Of a stretch of 64,000 bases of DNA, positions 36,537-46,675 are shown in pieces. Position numbers and translations under genes: made by a program. Within the stretch, counting starts at the first letter, position 1; each line of letters begins with the position of its first letter. The DNA is from Filomicrobium sp. (lineage in GTDB: Bacteria > Pseudomonadota > Alphaproteobacteria > Rhizobiales > Hyphomicrobiaceae), in assembly GCA_017792465.1 (NCBI GenBank), contig CP051234.1, forward strand, positions 1,242,606-1,306,605. The letters run 5' to 3'. The notes below the pieces were generated by a model. It searched no databases and was not told the DNA's origin. It was given only the letters and a program-made list of their open reading frames with translations.

Positions 36537-37334
36537 CTACTCGAACGCGTAGCCGTACTTTTCGATCACGGCGCGCGCCTCGGGACCGCGAAGGAACGTC
36601 AGAAATTCCTTGGCGGCCGCGTTTGAGGCGCCAGCCTTCAGAAGCACCGCGTCCTGGCGGATCGGATCGTAATAATCCTTCGGCACAACCCAGATGCTGC
36701 CCGGCTCCTTGTTTCTCGGGCTCAGTGCGTATGATTTGGCGACGAAGCCAACTTGTGCGTTGCCGGACGCCACCATCGAGAACGTCTGTCCGATGTTCTC
36801 TCCTGTTGCGATTTTGGATGACAGTTCGCTCCAAAGTCCCATTCGCTCCAAGGCTTGTTTGGCGGCGAAACCGTATGGGGCCAGGGTCGGATTGGCAATA
36901 GCGATTGCGCTAATGTCAGAGGCGCGGAGCGTGGTGGCGGGATCATCTGATATGCGTTTGGGATCGGCGCTCCATAACACGACCTGTCCCAGCGCGTAGG
37001 TGAAGCGGGAGCCCTTAACGGCGTGGCCTTCGTCAACGAGCTTTTTAGGGCGTGCCTGATCGGCAGCCAAGAGCACCTCGAAAGGCGCGCCGTGCACGAT
37101 CTGGGCATAGAGCTTGCCGGTCGAACCGACGCTGATAATCAACTCGTGGCCGGCTTTCGCCTTGTAGATCGGCTTTAGCGCGTCGATGACTTCGGAGAAA
37201 TTTGCAGCCACTGCGACATGCACATCTTCGGCGCTTGCATGAGGCGTGGCGGCCGTCATTGCAGCCAGCATGGCAGCGACACATGACAAGGATTTCAGGC
37301 ATTCCCAAAAGAACGGCTTTGCTCGAACTGACAC
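36537..37334 (-). CDS. modA: Molybdate ABC transporter substrate-binding protein
   Basis: A 265-residue periplasmic binding protein. The first 35 residues are a signal peptide ending in HASA. Segments VAVAANFSEVIDALKP, GSTGKLYAQIVHGAPFEVLLAAD and NPTLAPYGFAAKQALE match ModA and include the serines and alanine that bind the oxyanion. The start is a GTG with AAGGAG at 37343-37348 in front; an ATG seven bases earlier is in a different frame. It is transcribed first in modABC, and a perfect inverted repeat (ModE box) lies 75-100 bases upstream. Confidence 0.93.
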   Translation of the reverse strand: MSVRAKPFFWECLKSLSCVAAMLAAMTAATPHASAEDVHVAVAANFSEVIDALKPIYKAKAGHELIISVGSTGKLYAQIVHGAPFEVLLAADQARPKKLVDEGHAVKGSRFTYALGQVVLWSADPKRISDDPATTLRASDISAIAIANPTLAPYGFAAKQALERMGLWSELSSKIATGENIGQTFSMVASGNAQVGFVAKSYALSPRNKEPGSIWVVPKDYYDPIRQDAVLLKAGASNAAAKEFLTFLRGPEARAVIEKYGYAFE

Positions 37335-37373
37335 ACTTCATCTCCTTGGAATAGGGACCGTTCCTTGGAACAT

Positions 37374-37408
37374 GGCCTCAGGAACTTGGCCTCAGGAACT
37401 GGGCCTCA
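37374..37408. repeat. 14-bp tandem repeat between ModE box and modA
   Basis: GGCCTCAGGAACT repeats at 37374 and 37388 with a partial third copy GGCCTCA at 37402, a 14-base period. It occupies the modA leader, between the operator and the start codon. Confidence 0.85.
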
Positions 37409-37435
37409 TCGATATGACATTCTGGACATATCGAT
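37408..37435. promoter_or_regulatory. ModE-type operator upstream of modABC
   Basis: ATCGATATG (37408-37416) and CATATCGAT (37427-37435) form a perfect 9-bp inverted repeat around a 10-base centre. The arms match the CGNTAT / ATANCG half-sites of the molybdate-responsive ModE box. It sits between the modE-like gene and modA, placed to repress modABC when molybdate is plentiful. Confidence 0.85.
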
Positions 37436-37474
37436 AGGCGAGCGAAGTTTGTTTGTCGAGTCGATTTTTTTGAT

Positions 37475-37810
37475 TCAGGAACTGGTTTTCAATTTGCGGC
37501 GCAGCCGTCGCAGCAGCTTGTCGACGGCCTCCTCGGACAATCTTTCCATCTCGCGGTAGGCGTCGAGCACTTCGCGCCCGAGCGGCGTAAGGCTTGCCCC
37601 GCCTCCTGCACGTCCGCCTTTGGAGGAGATGACTAGCGGTTCTTCAAAGTGCTCGTTCAGGGCTTCAACCAGGGACCAGGCGCGCTTGTAGCTCATGTTG
37701 AGACTACGGCCGGCTGCCGAGATGGACCCGGTTTGATCGATCGTTTCGAGAAGTGCTGCTTTTCCCGGGCCAAGACCAACGCCAGGCCCGACGACAACGC
37801 GCAGCTTCAA
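37475..37810 (-). CDS. ModE N-terminal-type regulator of molybdate transport
   Basis: A protein of at least 111 residues with the ModE winged helix: GPGKAALLETIDQTGSIS, then AAGRSLNMSYKRAWSLVEAL and the GGRAGGGASLTPLG segment that is diagnostic for the ModE DNA-binding domain. It lacks the C-terminal molybdate-binding domains. The called start is a TTG without a clear ribosome site. The same frame continues upstream to an ATT at 37876 with GGGAGG six bases before it, and the added residues (PRSSKTKKPRSAGDENSKRDG) look like the basic N-terminal tails of homologues, so the true start may be this rare codon. It lies directly upstream of the ModE box and modABC, in the same direction. Confidence 0.88.
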   Translation of the reverse strand: MKLRVVVGPGVGLGPGKAALLETIDQTGSISAAGRSLNMSYKRAWSLVEALNEHFEEPLVISSKGGRAGGGASLTPLGREVLDAYREMERLSEEAVDKLLRRLRRKLKTSS

Positions 37811-38078
37811 GCCATCGCGCTTGCTGTTCTCGTCGCCCGCACTTCGGGGCTTTTTGGTTTTGCTCGAACGCGGAATGACGCGCCTCCCAAGTCACTTTAG
37901 ACTGCCGCCAGCAGCACCCAGATGCACAGTGGCTCTGGCCAGTCAGCTTAATTTGTTACCTGGAGACTAGCCACCCCTCCAACGCGGTCAATGACTAGCT
38001 GTATTTGGGAAACGCGCAAAAGTGCGCGGGGCCGGTTTCATGGCCCCACGCAACGTCGATTAGGTCCTGCGAGCTGGC

Positions 38079-38336
38079 TCAGTCGCGCGTCATCGAGCGC
38101 ATTTTGAAATCGCTATCGAGCTTGATGTCGTACTGGCCGTCTTTGCATTTGGCGTCGTCGATTTCATAGACGCCGCTGCCTTCGGATTCTTTTTCATACT
38201 CACCGCCTTCGCAGCCCAAGGCCGTGATGGCTGCCTTGATCTTGTCAGCCTCATCTGCTGTCGGCTTTTCGTCGGCAAGGCCGGCATGCGTCATAGCGAA
38301 AAGGGCGGCGGCCGAGAGCAAAGCAAGTTTTTTCAT
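38079..38336 (-). CDS. Small periplasmic PepSY-like protein
   Basis: An 85-residue protein with a clear signal peptide (about 1-21, ending GLA) and one short alpha/beta domain: DEADKIKAAITALGCEGGEYEKESEG and YEIDDAKCKDGQYDIKLDSDF (quoted in part), which follows the PepSY pattern of a helix and a beta sheet. The two Cys residues may form a disulfide. The start follows CAAGGAG. PepSY domains often act as protease inhibitors or in periplasmic sensing; the role here is unknown. Confidence 0.75.
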   Translation of the reverse strand: MKKLALLSAAALFAMTHAGLADEKPTADEADKIKAAITALGCEGGEYEKESEGSGVYEIDDAKCKDGQYDIKLDSDFKMRSMTRD

Positions 38337-38536
38337 TGGCGAACTCCTTGGGTTTCATGCAGGCAATCCGACGTGTGCGACCGATCTTGCAGCGATGCTT
38401 CTTAGGTCATCGTCCTGCAAGTCCGGGCACTCGCCCATTAAACAGGGTGAGAAACGCGTAGCGGACGCGTTGTGTTCCGCTCCTTGCGAATTGCACCTGT
38501 CGTTTGCCCGAGAGTTTCGCTTGAGTTTCGTTGGGC

Positions 38537-38590
38537 AGAAAAGCCGCCCTTCCCGATTTCATCAGGGAATGGTCACGGAGACGGGCGGCT
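38537..38590 (-). terminator. Terminator after ettA
   Basis: Read on the minus strand, AGCCGCCC (38583-38590) pairs with GGGCGGCT (38542-38549), followed by TTTT (38538-38541). A nested TTCCC/GGGAA hairpin occupies part of the 33-base loop. It begins 19 bases after the ettA stop. Confidence 0.7.
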
Positions 38591-38608
38591 CTTCTTGCGT
38601 CTTACCGA

Positions 38609-40267
<1,659 letters not shown>

Positions 40268-40428
40268 TTAAGGGCGCTCCTCTCGCTAAAGTCGTTGCAG
40301 GAATTCTGTTGAACGGGCCTTTTAGCCGATCGGAGCGAGAGGAACAATGGCACGCTTGGGCCGGTGCATGACGCGCGGAGCCGCAAGCCTTGACGCAGGT
40401 GGCCGGTGAAACCGCAATCTCCGCATTT

Positions 40429-42039
40429 CTACTGCGATTGCGGGGCGTCGGCGGCGATTTCCCGCATCAATCGGTCGCCACGGAAGGTCCAGGTCCGCCA
40501 ATCTGACTGGCTTTTGAGCAGGCTCTTTTCGAGGACCGACACGCTGTACCTGGCGAATCTGCGTTTTTCGGTCTTTTCAGGTGCGACGCTCAGGAATTTG
40601 TTGAGTGCGGGAATGGACGAGGTGCCGATCTTGCGCAGATATTTGACGTCGAGGGGAACGCCGCGGCCGCCGAGCTCCCGGCAGTTGGCGACGTTGTAGT
40701 CGGCGATGTGGCGAGCGAAATCGACAAAACAACTGACGTAGAAGACTGCAATCAGCGCCAGGATGTTGGTGTTGATGAGCCAGCGGCCGCTTTTGTTGAA
40801 GATGATGCGCAGGACGATCAAAATCAGGCCGGTTGCGACGAGCCCCATCCAGACGACGGCAGCGATGCGCAAATAGGTGAGCGCATAGGCATCGACATAA
40901 AGCGCCATTCGCTGCATGGCCGACAGGATCAAGAAGACGTTCTGGATGATCCATACGTACATCAGCGCATAGGCCCAGCGCGACGGCTTTTGGGTTGCGT
41001 TGGATGGAAATGCCAGCAAGACGACCGCGCCAGCCAGCAGAGCTGATGCAATGAGCGGGTAAGTGCCGGAGTGGACATAGGAGGCGAAGGTGACGCCTTC
41101 GGGCAACTCGGCGCCGCCCCACAGGTATTCCAGATCGAGGCCGTTCTGAATGGCGAAGACGATGTTGAATAGTACCATGGCGCGGACGACCATGGCAGGC
41201 GATGGCGTGGGAAACAGCTTGAATTCCGTCGTCGCTGCATCAGTTGCCGTACCATCGGCAGCCGGCGACTGACTGCCCAGCACCCGTTCGGAAGGCACGA
41301 AGAAGGGTGACGCGCGCAAGAATATCCAGCTTACGAGGAGCAGCGCCATCCAGAAAACGACACGCGCTTCGTCGGGCAGATCGAGTTCCAGGTTCTGGAA
41401 CCATTCGAGCGGCTCCAGCCATTTCGCGATCACCGGGTTGCCGGATGCGAAGAGAAGCATGAAAACGGCGGAGAGACCGAGTGGCAGCGCCCAGATGGCG
41501 ATGATCTCGCTGGTGCGTGTCGGCAGGCGCAGGCGATGGACGCTGCCGACCGAGGCGGCGGCATCGATCGGCAGTCGCAAGAACCCCTGCAACAATAGGA
41601 GCAGGGCCGCTTCCGCCCAGAACCAGAATTTTGCAGTCAGGTGCGCGCGGTCGGCCAGGGCAAGAGCTGCCAATCCGGCAACGAAGAGGGCGGTGGCCAG
41701 CAATGTCGGGCTTTCGGCAAATGAGGCAGGCAGACCGGCAACCAGGAAGAAAAGGATGAGGCCCGCCGGTCTTTTGATAAGGCGTGGATTGAGAAAAACC
41801 ATCGCCAGCATGAGCAGCCCTGCAAAGACCCCGGCCGTCCACCCGACGTCTTCGGGACCGTAGAAGAACAGATCCCCGACGGCGACGAGCGCCAAGGCCG
41901 CCGCGGCGTGCAGAAGGGTCGGCTTTGGGCCGGCTTCAAAAATTTCATCGGGTGGCGCTGTTGTTTGTGAGCCCGATGGGGCTGCGCCTTCGCCTGCTGT
42001 GCCAAGGCTTTGCGCAGATGGAGTTGTCGGCTGGGTCAT
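40429..42039 (-). CDS. DUF4173 (DUF4153-like) multi-pass membrane protein
   Basis: A 536-residue inner-membrane protein with about a dozen predicted membrane segments after a 35-residue Pro/Ser/Thr-rich cytoplasmic tail. The middle region (VLFNIVFAIQNGLDLEYLWGG and YVHSGTYPLIASALLAGA) and the C-terminal soluble part (YNVANCRELGG to LKSQSDWRTWTFRGDRL) are characteristic of the DUF4173 family. Function is unknown; genes of the family often sit near two-component systems. The start is the ATG with GGGGGAAG upstream; the 47-residue longer frame has no ribosome site. Confidence 0.8.
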   Translation of the reverse strand: MTQPTTPSAQSLGTAGEGAAPSGSQTTAPPDEIFEAGPKPTLLHAAAALALVAVGDLFFYGPEDVGWTAGVFAGLLMLAMVFLNPRLIKRPAGLILFFLVAGLPASFAESPTLLATALFVAGLAALALADRAHLTAKFWFWAEAALLLLLQGFLRLPIDAAASVGSVHRLRLPTRTSEIIAIWALPLGLSAVFMLLFASGNPVIAKWLEPLEWFQNLELDLPDEARVVFWMALLLVSWIFLRASPFFVPSERVLGSQSPAADGTATDAATTEFKLFPTPSPAMVVRAMVLFNIVFAIQNGLDLEYLWGGAELPEGVTFASYVHSGTYPLIASALLAGAVVLLAFPSNATQKPSRWAYALMYVWIIQNVFLILSAMQRMALYVDAYALTYLRIAAVVWMGLVATGLILIVLRIIFNKSGRWLINTNILALIAVFYVSCFVDFARHIADYNVANCRELGGRGVPLDVKYLRKIGTSSIPALNKFLSVAPEKTEKRRFARYSVSVLEKSLLKSQSDWRTWTFRGDRLMREIAADAPQSQ

Positions 42040-42210
42040 CGCGTGCACTTCCCCCTTGAAATATCGTCGCGAAAATCTGCGCGCGACGATGCCGGGGGCT
42101 GATGCTGGGGGCGAGCGGATTTGTCGGGGAATGGCGGTCCTGGAGAGGACAGGGCGGCACGGCCACGGACAAAACCGCATCTGGCGTGCGGGGGATTATT
42201 TCGGGAACTC

Positions 42211-42990
42211 TTAAATTCCCAATTGCTTTTGCAGGACTTCGATCCAGGTGTTCATGCGGTCCCAGGCGGGCATGTTGGAGATGCCGGTGAAGAAGAACTT
42301 GTTGAGCCCGACGGTGAAGACGAGCCAGCCCCATAAGGTGTGCTCGATGAAGACTGCCCAGAACGAGCGTGTCGTCGCGTACCGGTAAGCCAAGAGGGTG
42401 CCGACAAGACCGGTGCCGATGATGGCGACGTTATTGTCGAAGACGATGTGGGCGAAACCAAAGAGCGCACCGTTGACGAGCACCATCAGCCAGCGCCAGT
42501 CGCCGAACAGCACGCCGTAGCGATGAAAGAAGAATGTCCGGTAGACGAGTTCCTGGGTGACGACGGAGACGAGCGGATAAAGGATCATCACGCGCTCGTA
42601 AGTCTCGTAACGGTACTTGGGAAAGGCCAGGAATCGATCCGGCATTTCTTGGGCGACGTAGGCTGTCACCATGCCGCCGGCGATGCCGAATACCGCCAGG
42701 ATCGACAACAGGTCGACGAACTTGAAGCCCTTGGTTAGCTCGCGGCGCAGAAGAAACCAGCGGTCCCACAACAGGAACACGATGAAGGCGAGGAGCACCG
42801 GCTGCAGGACCATGAAGAGCGGCATGCGCTCGATATGGACGGCGTGCTTGAGCGCCATCGGCAGGCCGACGAAGAGCAGCGCCAGTTCAATGAAGAGCCA
42901 GCCGCACCATAGGAGGCCCGGCGAATAGCCGTCGTTGGCGACAGAGCCTCCAGCCGAAAGCCAGGGCGGTGGGCGAAGGTCTCCGGCCAT
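42211..42990 (-). CDS. CPBP/ABI family intramembrane protease-like protein
   Basis: A 259-residue membrane protein with about seven to eight segments. The CPBP motifs are present: motif 1 as TQELVYRTFFF (the canonical EExxxR reads QExxxR here, Gln146-Glu147-Arg151), motif 2 as FGFAH (His181) and motif 3 as EHTLWG (His217). CPBP proteins are glutamate-dependent intramembrane endopeptidases related to Rce1, some being bacteriocin immunity proteins. Replacement of the first glutamate may reduce or change activity. It shares direction with the DUF4173 gene (170 bases away). Confidence 0.82.
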   Translation of the reverse strand: MAGDLRPPPWLSAGGSVANDGYSPGLLWCGWLFIELALLFVGLPMALKHAVHIERMPLFMVLQPVLLAFIVFLLWDRWFLLRRELTKGFKFVDLLSILAVFGIAGGMVTAYVAQEMPDRFLAFPKYRYETYERVMILYPLVSVVTQELVYRTFFFHRYGVLFGDWRWLMVLVNGALFGFAHIVFDNNVAIIGTGLVGTLLAYRYATTRSFWAVFIEHTLWGWLVFTVGLNKFFFTGISNMPAWDRMNTWIEVLQKQLGI

Positions 42991-43036
42991 TTCCAGCCCT
43001 CCAGCTATCAGGCCCCAAGATGCGCCTGTCGAGAGT

Positions 43037-43660
43037 TCAGCCTGCGTTGGTGAGTTTTTTGACGGCCGCGGAAATCTTGTGGCGGACGCGGTGCCAGCCT
43101 TTTGAGCCTTCCGACGTCATCCAGTTCATCTGCAGCGAGCGGCGCTGGCCTTCGAAGGGGTGGTGTCCGTGCCAGGAGTTGTCCGAGCGCTTGAAGACGA
43201 GCAGCGTGCCGTTGTCGGGCGCGACCTCTTCGGCGTAGTCGTCGACATCGTGGCCGTTATTCAAGACGCGCAGGCGGCCGCCGTCCTGGTTCCAGTTCTC
43301 ATTGAGATAAAGCAGGACGGTGATGATCTTGTCTTTTGAATCGGTATGGATGCGGCCGTCTTTCGAACGCGTGTAGCCGCGCAGCGAGTACATCTTCGGG
43401 CGGTCTTCAAGTTCAACGCCGAATTTTTCTTCGATCGCCTTTTGGAACTCAGGGCCATCGAGTTCGTCGATGACTTCCTTGATGATCATATTCTCGTTGA
43501 GACTTTCGAGCGGATAGGAGCCGCCCTTTTCGATGTTCGGATACGTCTCGTTGATGGCGCGCAGGCTCTCGGGCGACAGGAAGCCTGTCACAACCGTGTA
43601 GCTGTAAGGCTCGGTATTCATCTTGGCTTGGCGCAGCGCATCCAGGTTGAGATGTGTCAT
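43037..43660 (-). CDS. 2OG-Fe(II) oxygenase
   Basis: A 207-residue cytosolic oxygenase with the double-stranded beta-helix core. Metal ligands are the HxD pair in IHTDSKDK and the distal His in SWHGHHPFEG, followed by the 2-oxoglutarate-binding Arg in RRSLQMNW. It resembles the small prolyl-4-hydroxylase-like group. The substrate is unknown. The gene is 63 bases downstream of the ELM1-like gene in the same direction and may be cotranscribed with it. Confidence 0.9.
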   Translation of the reverse strand: MTHLNLDALRQAKMNTEPYSYTVVTGFLSPESLRAINETYPNIEKGGSYPLESLNENMIIKEVIDELDGPEFQKAIEEKFGVELEDRPKMYSLRGYTRSKDGRIHTDSKDKIITVLLYLNENWNQDGGRLRVLNNGHDVDDYAEEVAPDNGTLLVFKRSDNSWHGHHPFEGQRRSLQMNWMTSEGSKGWHRVRHKISAAVKKLTNAG

Positions 43661-43723
43661 CGTGAACGTTCCTCAAAGAGCCCTTTGGGCGTCGGGTTCC
43701 AGCCCCAATACGTATTCGCGGTC

Positions 43724-44746
43724 TCAGCGGCAAAGACCGGACAGCATGTGCTTGCGTCGCGCATAGCGCTGCTCGATCTCGGCGGCAATAGCTTGAGCCC
43801 CATCAAGAGGTTGATAGTCCCAAGTTTCGATTTTGGCAAAGCGTTCCGGCAGAGGACGCGGCGCGCCTGTTGCGGCCAGTGCCTCATGAAAGCGATTGAA
43901 TTTGGGCGATCCGCCGGACGGCTTGAAAATATAGACCGGGCGGCCGGTCGCGCAGGCTTCGCCGCACATATTGACGCTATCGGCAGTGACGACGAGGGCG
44001 TCGGCGTTAGCGAGAAAGTCGGCGTACGGATTTTCGCCGTCGCCGGTCCACAGAATGCGCGGAGCGTTTTGGGTGGCTTTGTCGGCGGCTGCGACCAGGC
44101 GCTGGTGCGACCGGCGCGATGGCGTGATCATGAAGCTGGCGCCGAGATCAGCCAGCGAGGCCAGGCTCGCAGCCAGGCGATCGTCGTCGGCCTCGGTGAA
44201 CTTGTAGACCCCATTCTTGCCGCCAAGGACGACGGCGATACGGGGCGAGGGCAGTGCTGCGATTTCCGGCGGAACCTGCTGGCGCAGTTCGTTCAGGCGC
44301 GACTGCGTAAAGCTGTGCGGTGCCGTCGGGGTTGTTATGACGTTTGTTCCGCGGCGCCGGTCATGGGCGGGGACCCAGATGATGTCGGCGGTATTTTCAC
44401 CGGACTTGGGATCCTGCAAGACGATTGTATAGGTGCGGGGGCCTGCCTTGCGGCGGATCGCGCGCAGGTAGGGGATGCTGGCGCGGCCCGTTGCGATGAC
44501 GACATCCGGCCAGGGCTCGTGAAAGTCGCTGTCGGGATGACCGATCCGCTCCTTCGGATTGACCGGCCCCCAGGGCGCCAAGATCCGCCAAATGCCTGTC
44601 GGACTGACGGTCTTTTCCACGTAGTCGAGACCCAGGGCGTCGGCCACACCGCGCGTCTGCACGATCATGCCGGCCTTACCGTCGGTGATGATCCAGGCGC
44701 TGGCACCTTTGAGGGGATGACTGTCGATCTGCGCGTTGGCGTTCAT
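43724..44746 (-). CDS. ELM1/GtrOC1 family putative glycosyltransferase
   Basis: A 340-residue cytosolic protein of the mitochondrial-fission ELM1 family (formerly DUF1022), which has a glycosyltransferase GT-B-like fold. Segments are WIITDGKAGMIVQTRGVADAL, PDVVIATGRASIPYLRAIRR, VLGGKNGVYKF and VVTADSVNMCGEACATGRPV (each quoted as read). The last corresponds to the nucleotide-sugar-binding region. Bacterial relatives are linked to cell-surface polysaccharide. The start is MNANAQID; the longer frame has 26 more residues without a ribosome site. Confidence 0.85.
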   Translation of the reverse strand: MNANAQIDSHPLKGASAWIITDGKAGMIVQTRGVADALGLDYVEKTVSPTGIWRILAPWGPVNPKERIGHPDSDFHEPWPDVVIATGRASIPYLRAIRRKAGPRTYTIVLQDPKSGENTADIIWVPAHDRRRGTNVITTPTAPHSFTQSRLNELRQQVPPEIAALPSPRIAVVLGGKNGVYKFTEADDDRLAASLASLADLGASFMITPSRRSHQRLVAAADKATQNAPRILWTGDGENPYADFLANADALVVTADSVNMCGEACATGRPVYIFKPSGGSPKFNRFHEALAATGAPRPLPERFAKIETWDYQPLDGAQAIAAEIEQRYARRKHMLSGLCR

Positions 44747-45014
44747 GGTTTCACTTCTGGCGCGTTGTGGACGGATTGTCGAGGGAGGGCGGTCAGTTGT
44801 TTGCAGGTTCGATCGCCGCAGCAATCAGATTTTGCGGACCTGCCGAGGTGGGAAACTTATTATAGGGCCAACGATGCCGGCGATTGCGGGTTCCGAGGTT
44901 TGCCCCGCGGGGTATTTGGGCTGATCTGATGCTGGTCATGAAGTTTTGTTTATTGCATAAATTAGGCAGAAACTTTTCTAATATTGCGTTCCTGACAATC
45001 CGGACATCCTGCTG

Positions 45015-45494
45015 ATGCGAGCCGATCTCGACGTTACCGACTGGCGAATCTTGAAAGAACTGCAGGCTGATGGCGGCCTGACCAACGTCCTTCTGGCACA
45101 GCGGGTCGGGTTATCGCCGCCGGCTTGCTTGCGGCGCGTTCGTAGCCTTGAAGAGCTAGGATTAATTGAGGGCTATACCGCGCTGCTCGATGAAGCGGGG
45201 CTTGGCTTCACGCTGACCGCCTTCGCGATGGTCCGTCTGCACAATCAGGCCGAGACCGATCTGCGGGCATTCGAAGATCTCGTGCTTGCCTGGCCGGTCG
45301 TCAGAGAAGGCTACATGCTCTCAGGCGAGAGCGACTACATCCTCAAATGTGTGGCGCCTGACATGGCCGCCTTCCAGGACTTTATATTAGGCACGCTGAC
45401 GGCGGCGCCGAACGTGGCGAGCGTCAAAACCTTTCTGACGATCCGGCGTGCCAAACGCGAACCGGGCGTCCCCGTTGGGTTGGAGGGGAAGTAA
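45015..45494 (+). CDS. Lrp/AsnC family transcriptional regulator
   Basis: A 159-residue regulator with the N-terminal HTH (WRILKELQADGGLTNVLLAQ, then VGLSPPACLRRVRSLEELG as recognition helix) and the C-terminal RAM domain (FAMVRLHNQ, YMLSGESDYILKCV, VKTFLTIR). It should bind amino acids and regulate amino-acid metabolism or transport genes. It is divergent from the ELM1-like gene across an AT-rich stretch of about 270 bases (44.8-45.0 kb); its target is unknown. Confidence 0.93.
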   Translation: MRADLDVTDWRILKELQADGGLTNVLLAQRVGLSPPACLRRVRSLEELGLIEGYTALLDEAGLGFTLTAFAMVRLHNQAETDLRAFEDLVLAWPVVREGYMLSGESDYILKCVAPDMAAFQDFILGTLTAAPNVASVKTFLTIRRAKREPGVPVGLEGK

Positions 45495-45538
45495 GGGCGC
45501 GGGCACCAGTCTAGTGGTGCCTTGCTGCTCTATCAGCT

Positions 45539-46552
45539 TCAAGTCTTCGCTTTGCCCTTGGTCTTTTTGCCTGAGCCCTTTTCGAAATCGAGCATCTTGC
45601 GGACGAGGCCCTCATAGCTGAAGTAGACGCCGCGTTCGATGCGTTCCGGGTTGAAGTCGGACAGACGCGCGTTGCCGAGACTGGCGCGCGTGTTCTTTAA
45701 CGCCGACACAATCTGATTATCGAACGCGATTGCGTCGGCCAACCGGCGTTCCAGGAGCGACGTCAGAGAGCCGATGTCGTCGACACCCGCATTGCGCAAC
45801 GCTTCGAGGATCTTGGCATAGCGCTCGTCGGGATCGCGGTGCTCTTCGGGCAAGCGGTCGATGAGGAGCTTGCGTAAGATGTCGATGTCGAGGATGAGCT
45901 GGTCGACGTTGGTGGCGACTTCGGCGACGTAGTCTTCGCGCTCTTCAAGGACGCGCTCCAATTCGAGATCGATCGTTTCAAGCAAAGCCGAGACGCGCTG
46001 GATGGTTCGGCGCAGGGGCTTCGGGACGGCGCGTTCCTTCTTGTATTGCAGATCGTGCGACGCGGCCGCCCAGATGTGTTGCGCGAGCGTGCGGATCTGG
46101 ACTTCGACGCGCTGGTCTTCGACAGCAACAGAATTCGTCGGGGCATAGGGGTTCGGCGGCTGCCGCAAAATGACATGCACCGACTGGTAGCCGAAGCCGT
46201 CGGCCTCCGCGTCCATGCCCTTCTTTTCTTCCGCGTCGATGGGAAACTCGCCGCGCAGGACTTCAAGTGTGCGTTCGATGTCGGGGCGGTATAACAAGAT
46301 GACGCGAACGCCGAGGAGGTCCTTGATATCGCAAAGCGACGACGCCTTCTGCTTGGAGCGTTCGAGCTTGTCGCAAAGCGAAGGCCAGGATTTAACGCGA
46401 GCATCGAGTGGCGCACCCAGCGTGATGTCTTCGGCGCGCAACAGCATCCCGATCTGGATGCGGATGCGGTCGCAACCTTCCTGCAGGTTGGGCAGGACGG
46501 CTTTATAGTCATCTTCGCAGATGGTCGCCGGCCGGCGGGCTGGCCGCTTCAC
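45539..46552 (-). CDS. RelA/SpoT-domain (p)ppGpp synthetase-like protein
   Basis: A 337-residue cytosolic protein with the RelA/SpoT nucleotidyltransferase domain over about residues 40-200: the basic ATP loop RVKSWPSLCDKLERSK, DIKDLLGVRVILLYRP, GYQSVHVILRQ, and VEVQIRTLAQHIWAAASHDL. There is no HD hydrolase domain and no TGS/ACT domain, so it is a monofunctional small alarmone synthetase type. A helical C-terminal extension of about 130 residues (EDYVAEVATNVDQLILDI onward) is unusual for the short SAS enzymes. The start is a GTG with AGGAGG eight bases upstream; a longer frame of 32 extra residues was rejected. Confidence 0.88.
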   Translation of the reverse strand: MKRPARRPATICEDDYKAVLPNLQEGCDRIRIQIGMLLRAEDITLGAPLDARVKSWPSLCDKLERSKQKASSLCDIKDLLGVRVILLYRPDIERTLEVLRGEFPIDAEEKKGMDAEADGFGYQSVHVILRQPPNPYAPTNSVAVEDQRVEVQIRTLAQHIWAAASHDLQYKKERAVPKPLRRTIQRVSALLETIDLELERVLEEREDYVAEVATNVDQLILDIDILRKLLIDRLPEEHRDPDERYAKILEALRNAGVDDIGSLTSLLERRLADAIAFDNQIVSALKNTRASLGNARLSDFNPERIERGVYFSYEGLVRKMLDFEKGSGKKTKGKAKT

Positions 46553-46675
46553 GGGTTCGTCCTCCTGGCAGCATGGCAAATCGAATGCAGACCAGCATGT
46601 GCCAAGGTCTGCGCCAAACTGCAAGGGATGATCGAACGGCCCGCCCACTCAGGACGAGCCGTTGCTACCCGATAA

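Noticed and set aside
43346-44929. 527-codon plus-strand frame
   Set aside because: It covers the antisense of the 2OG oxygenase and ELM1 genes and has no family resemblance or ribosome site.
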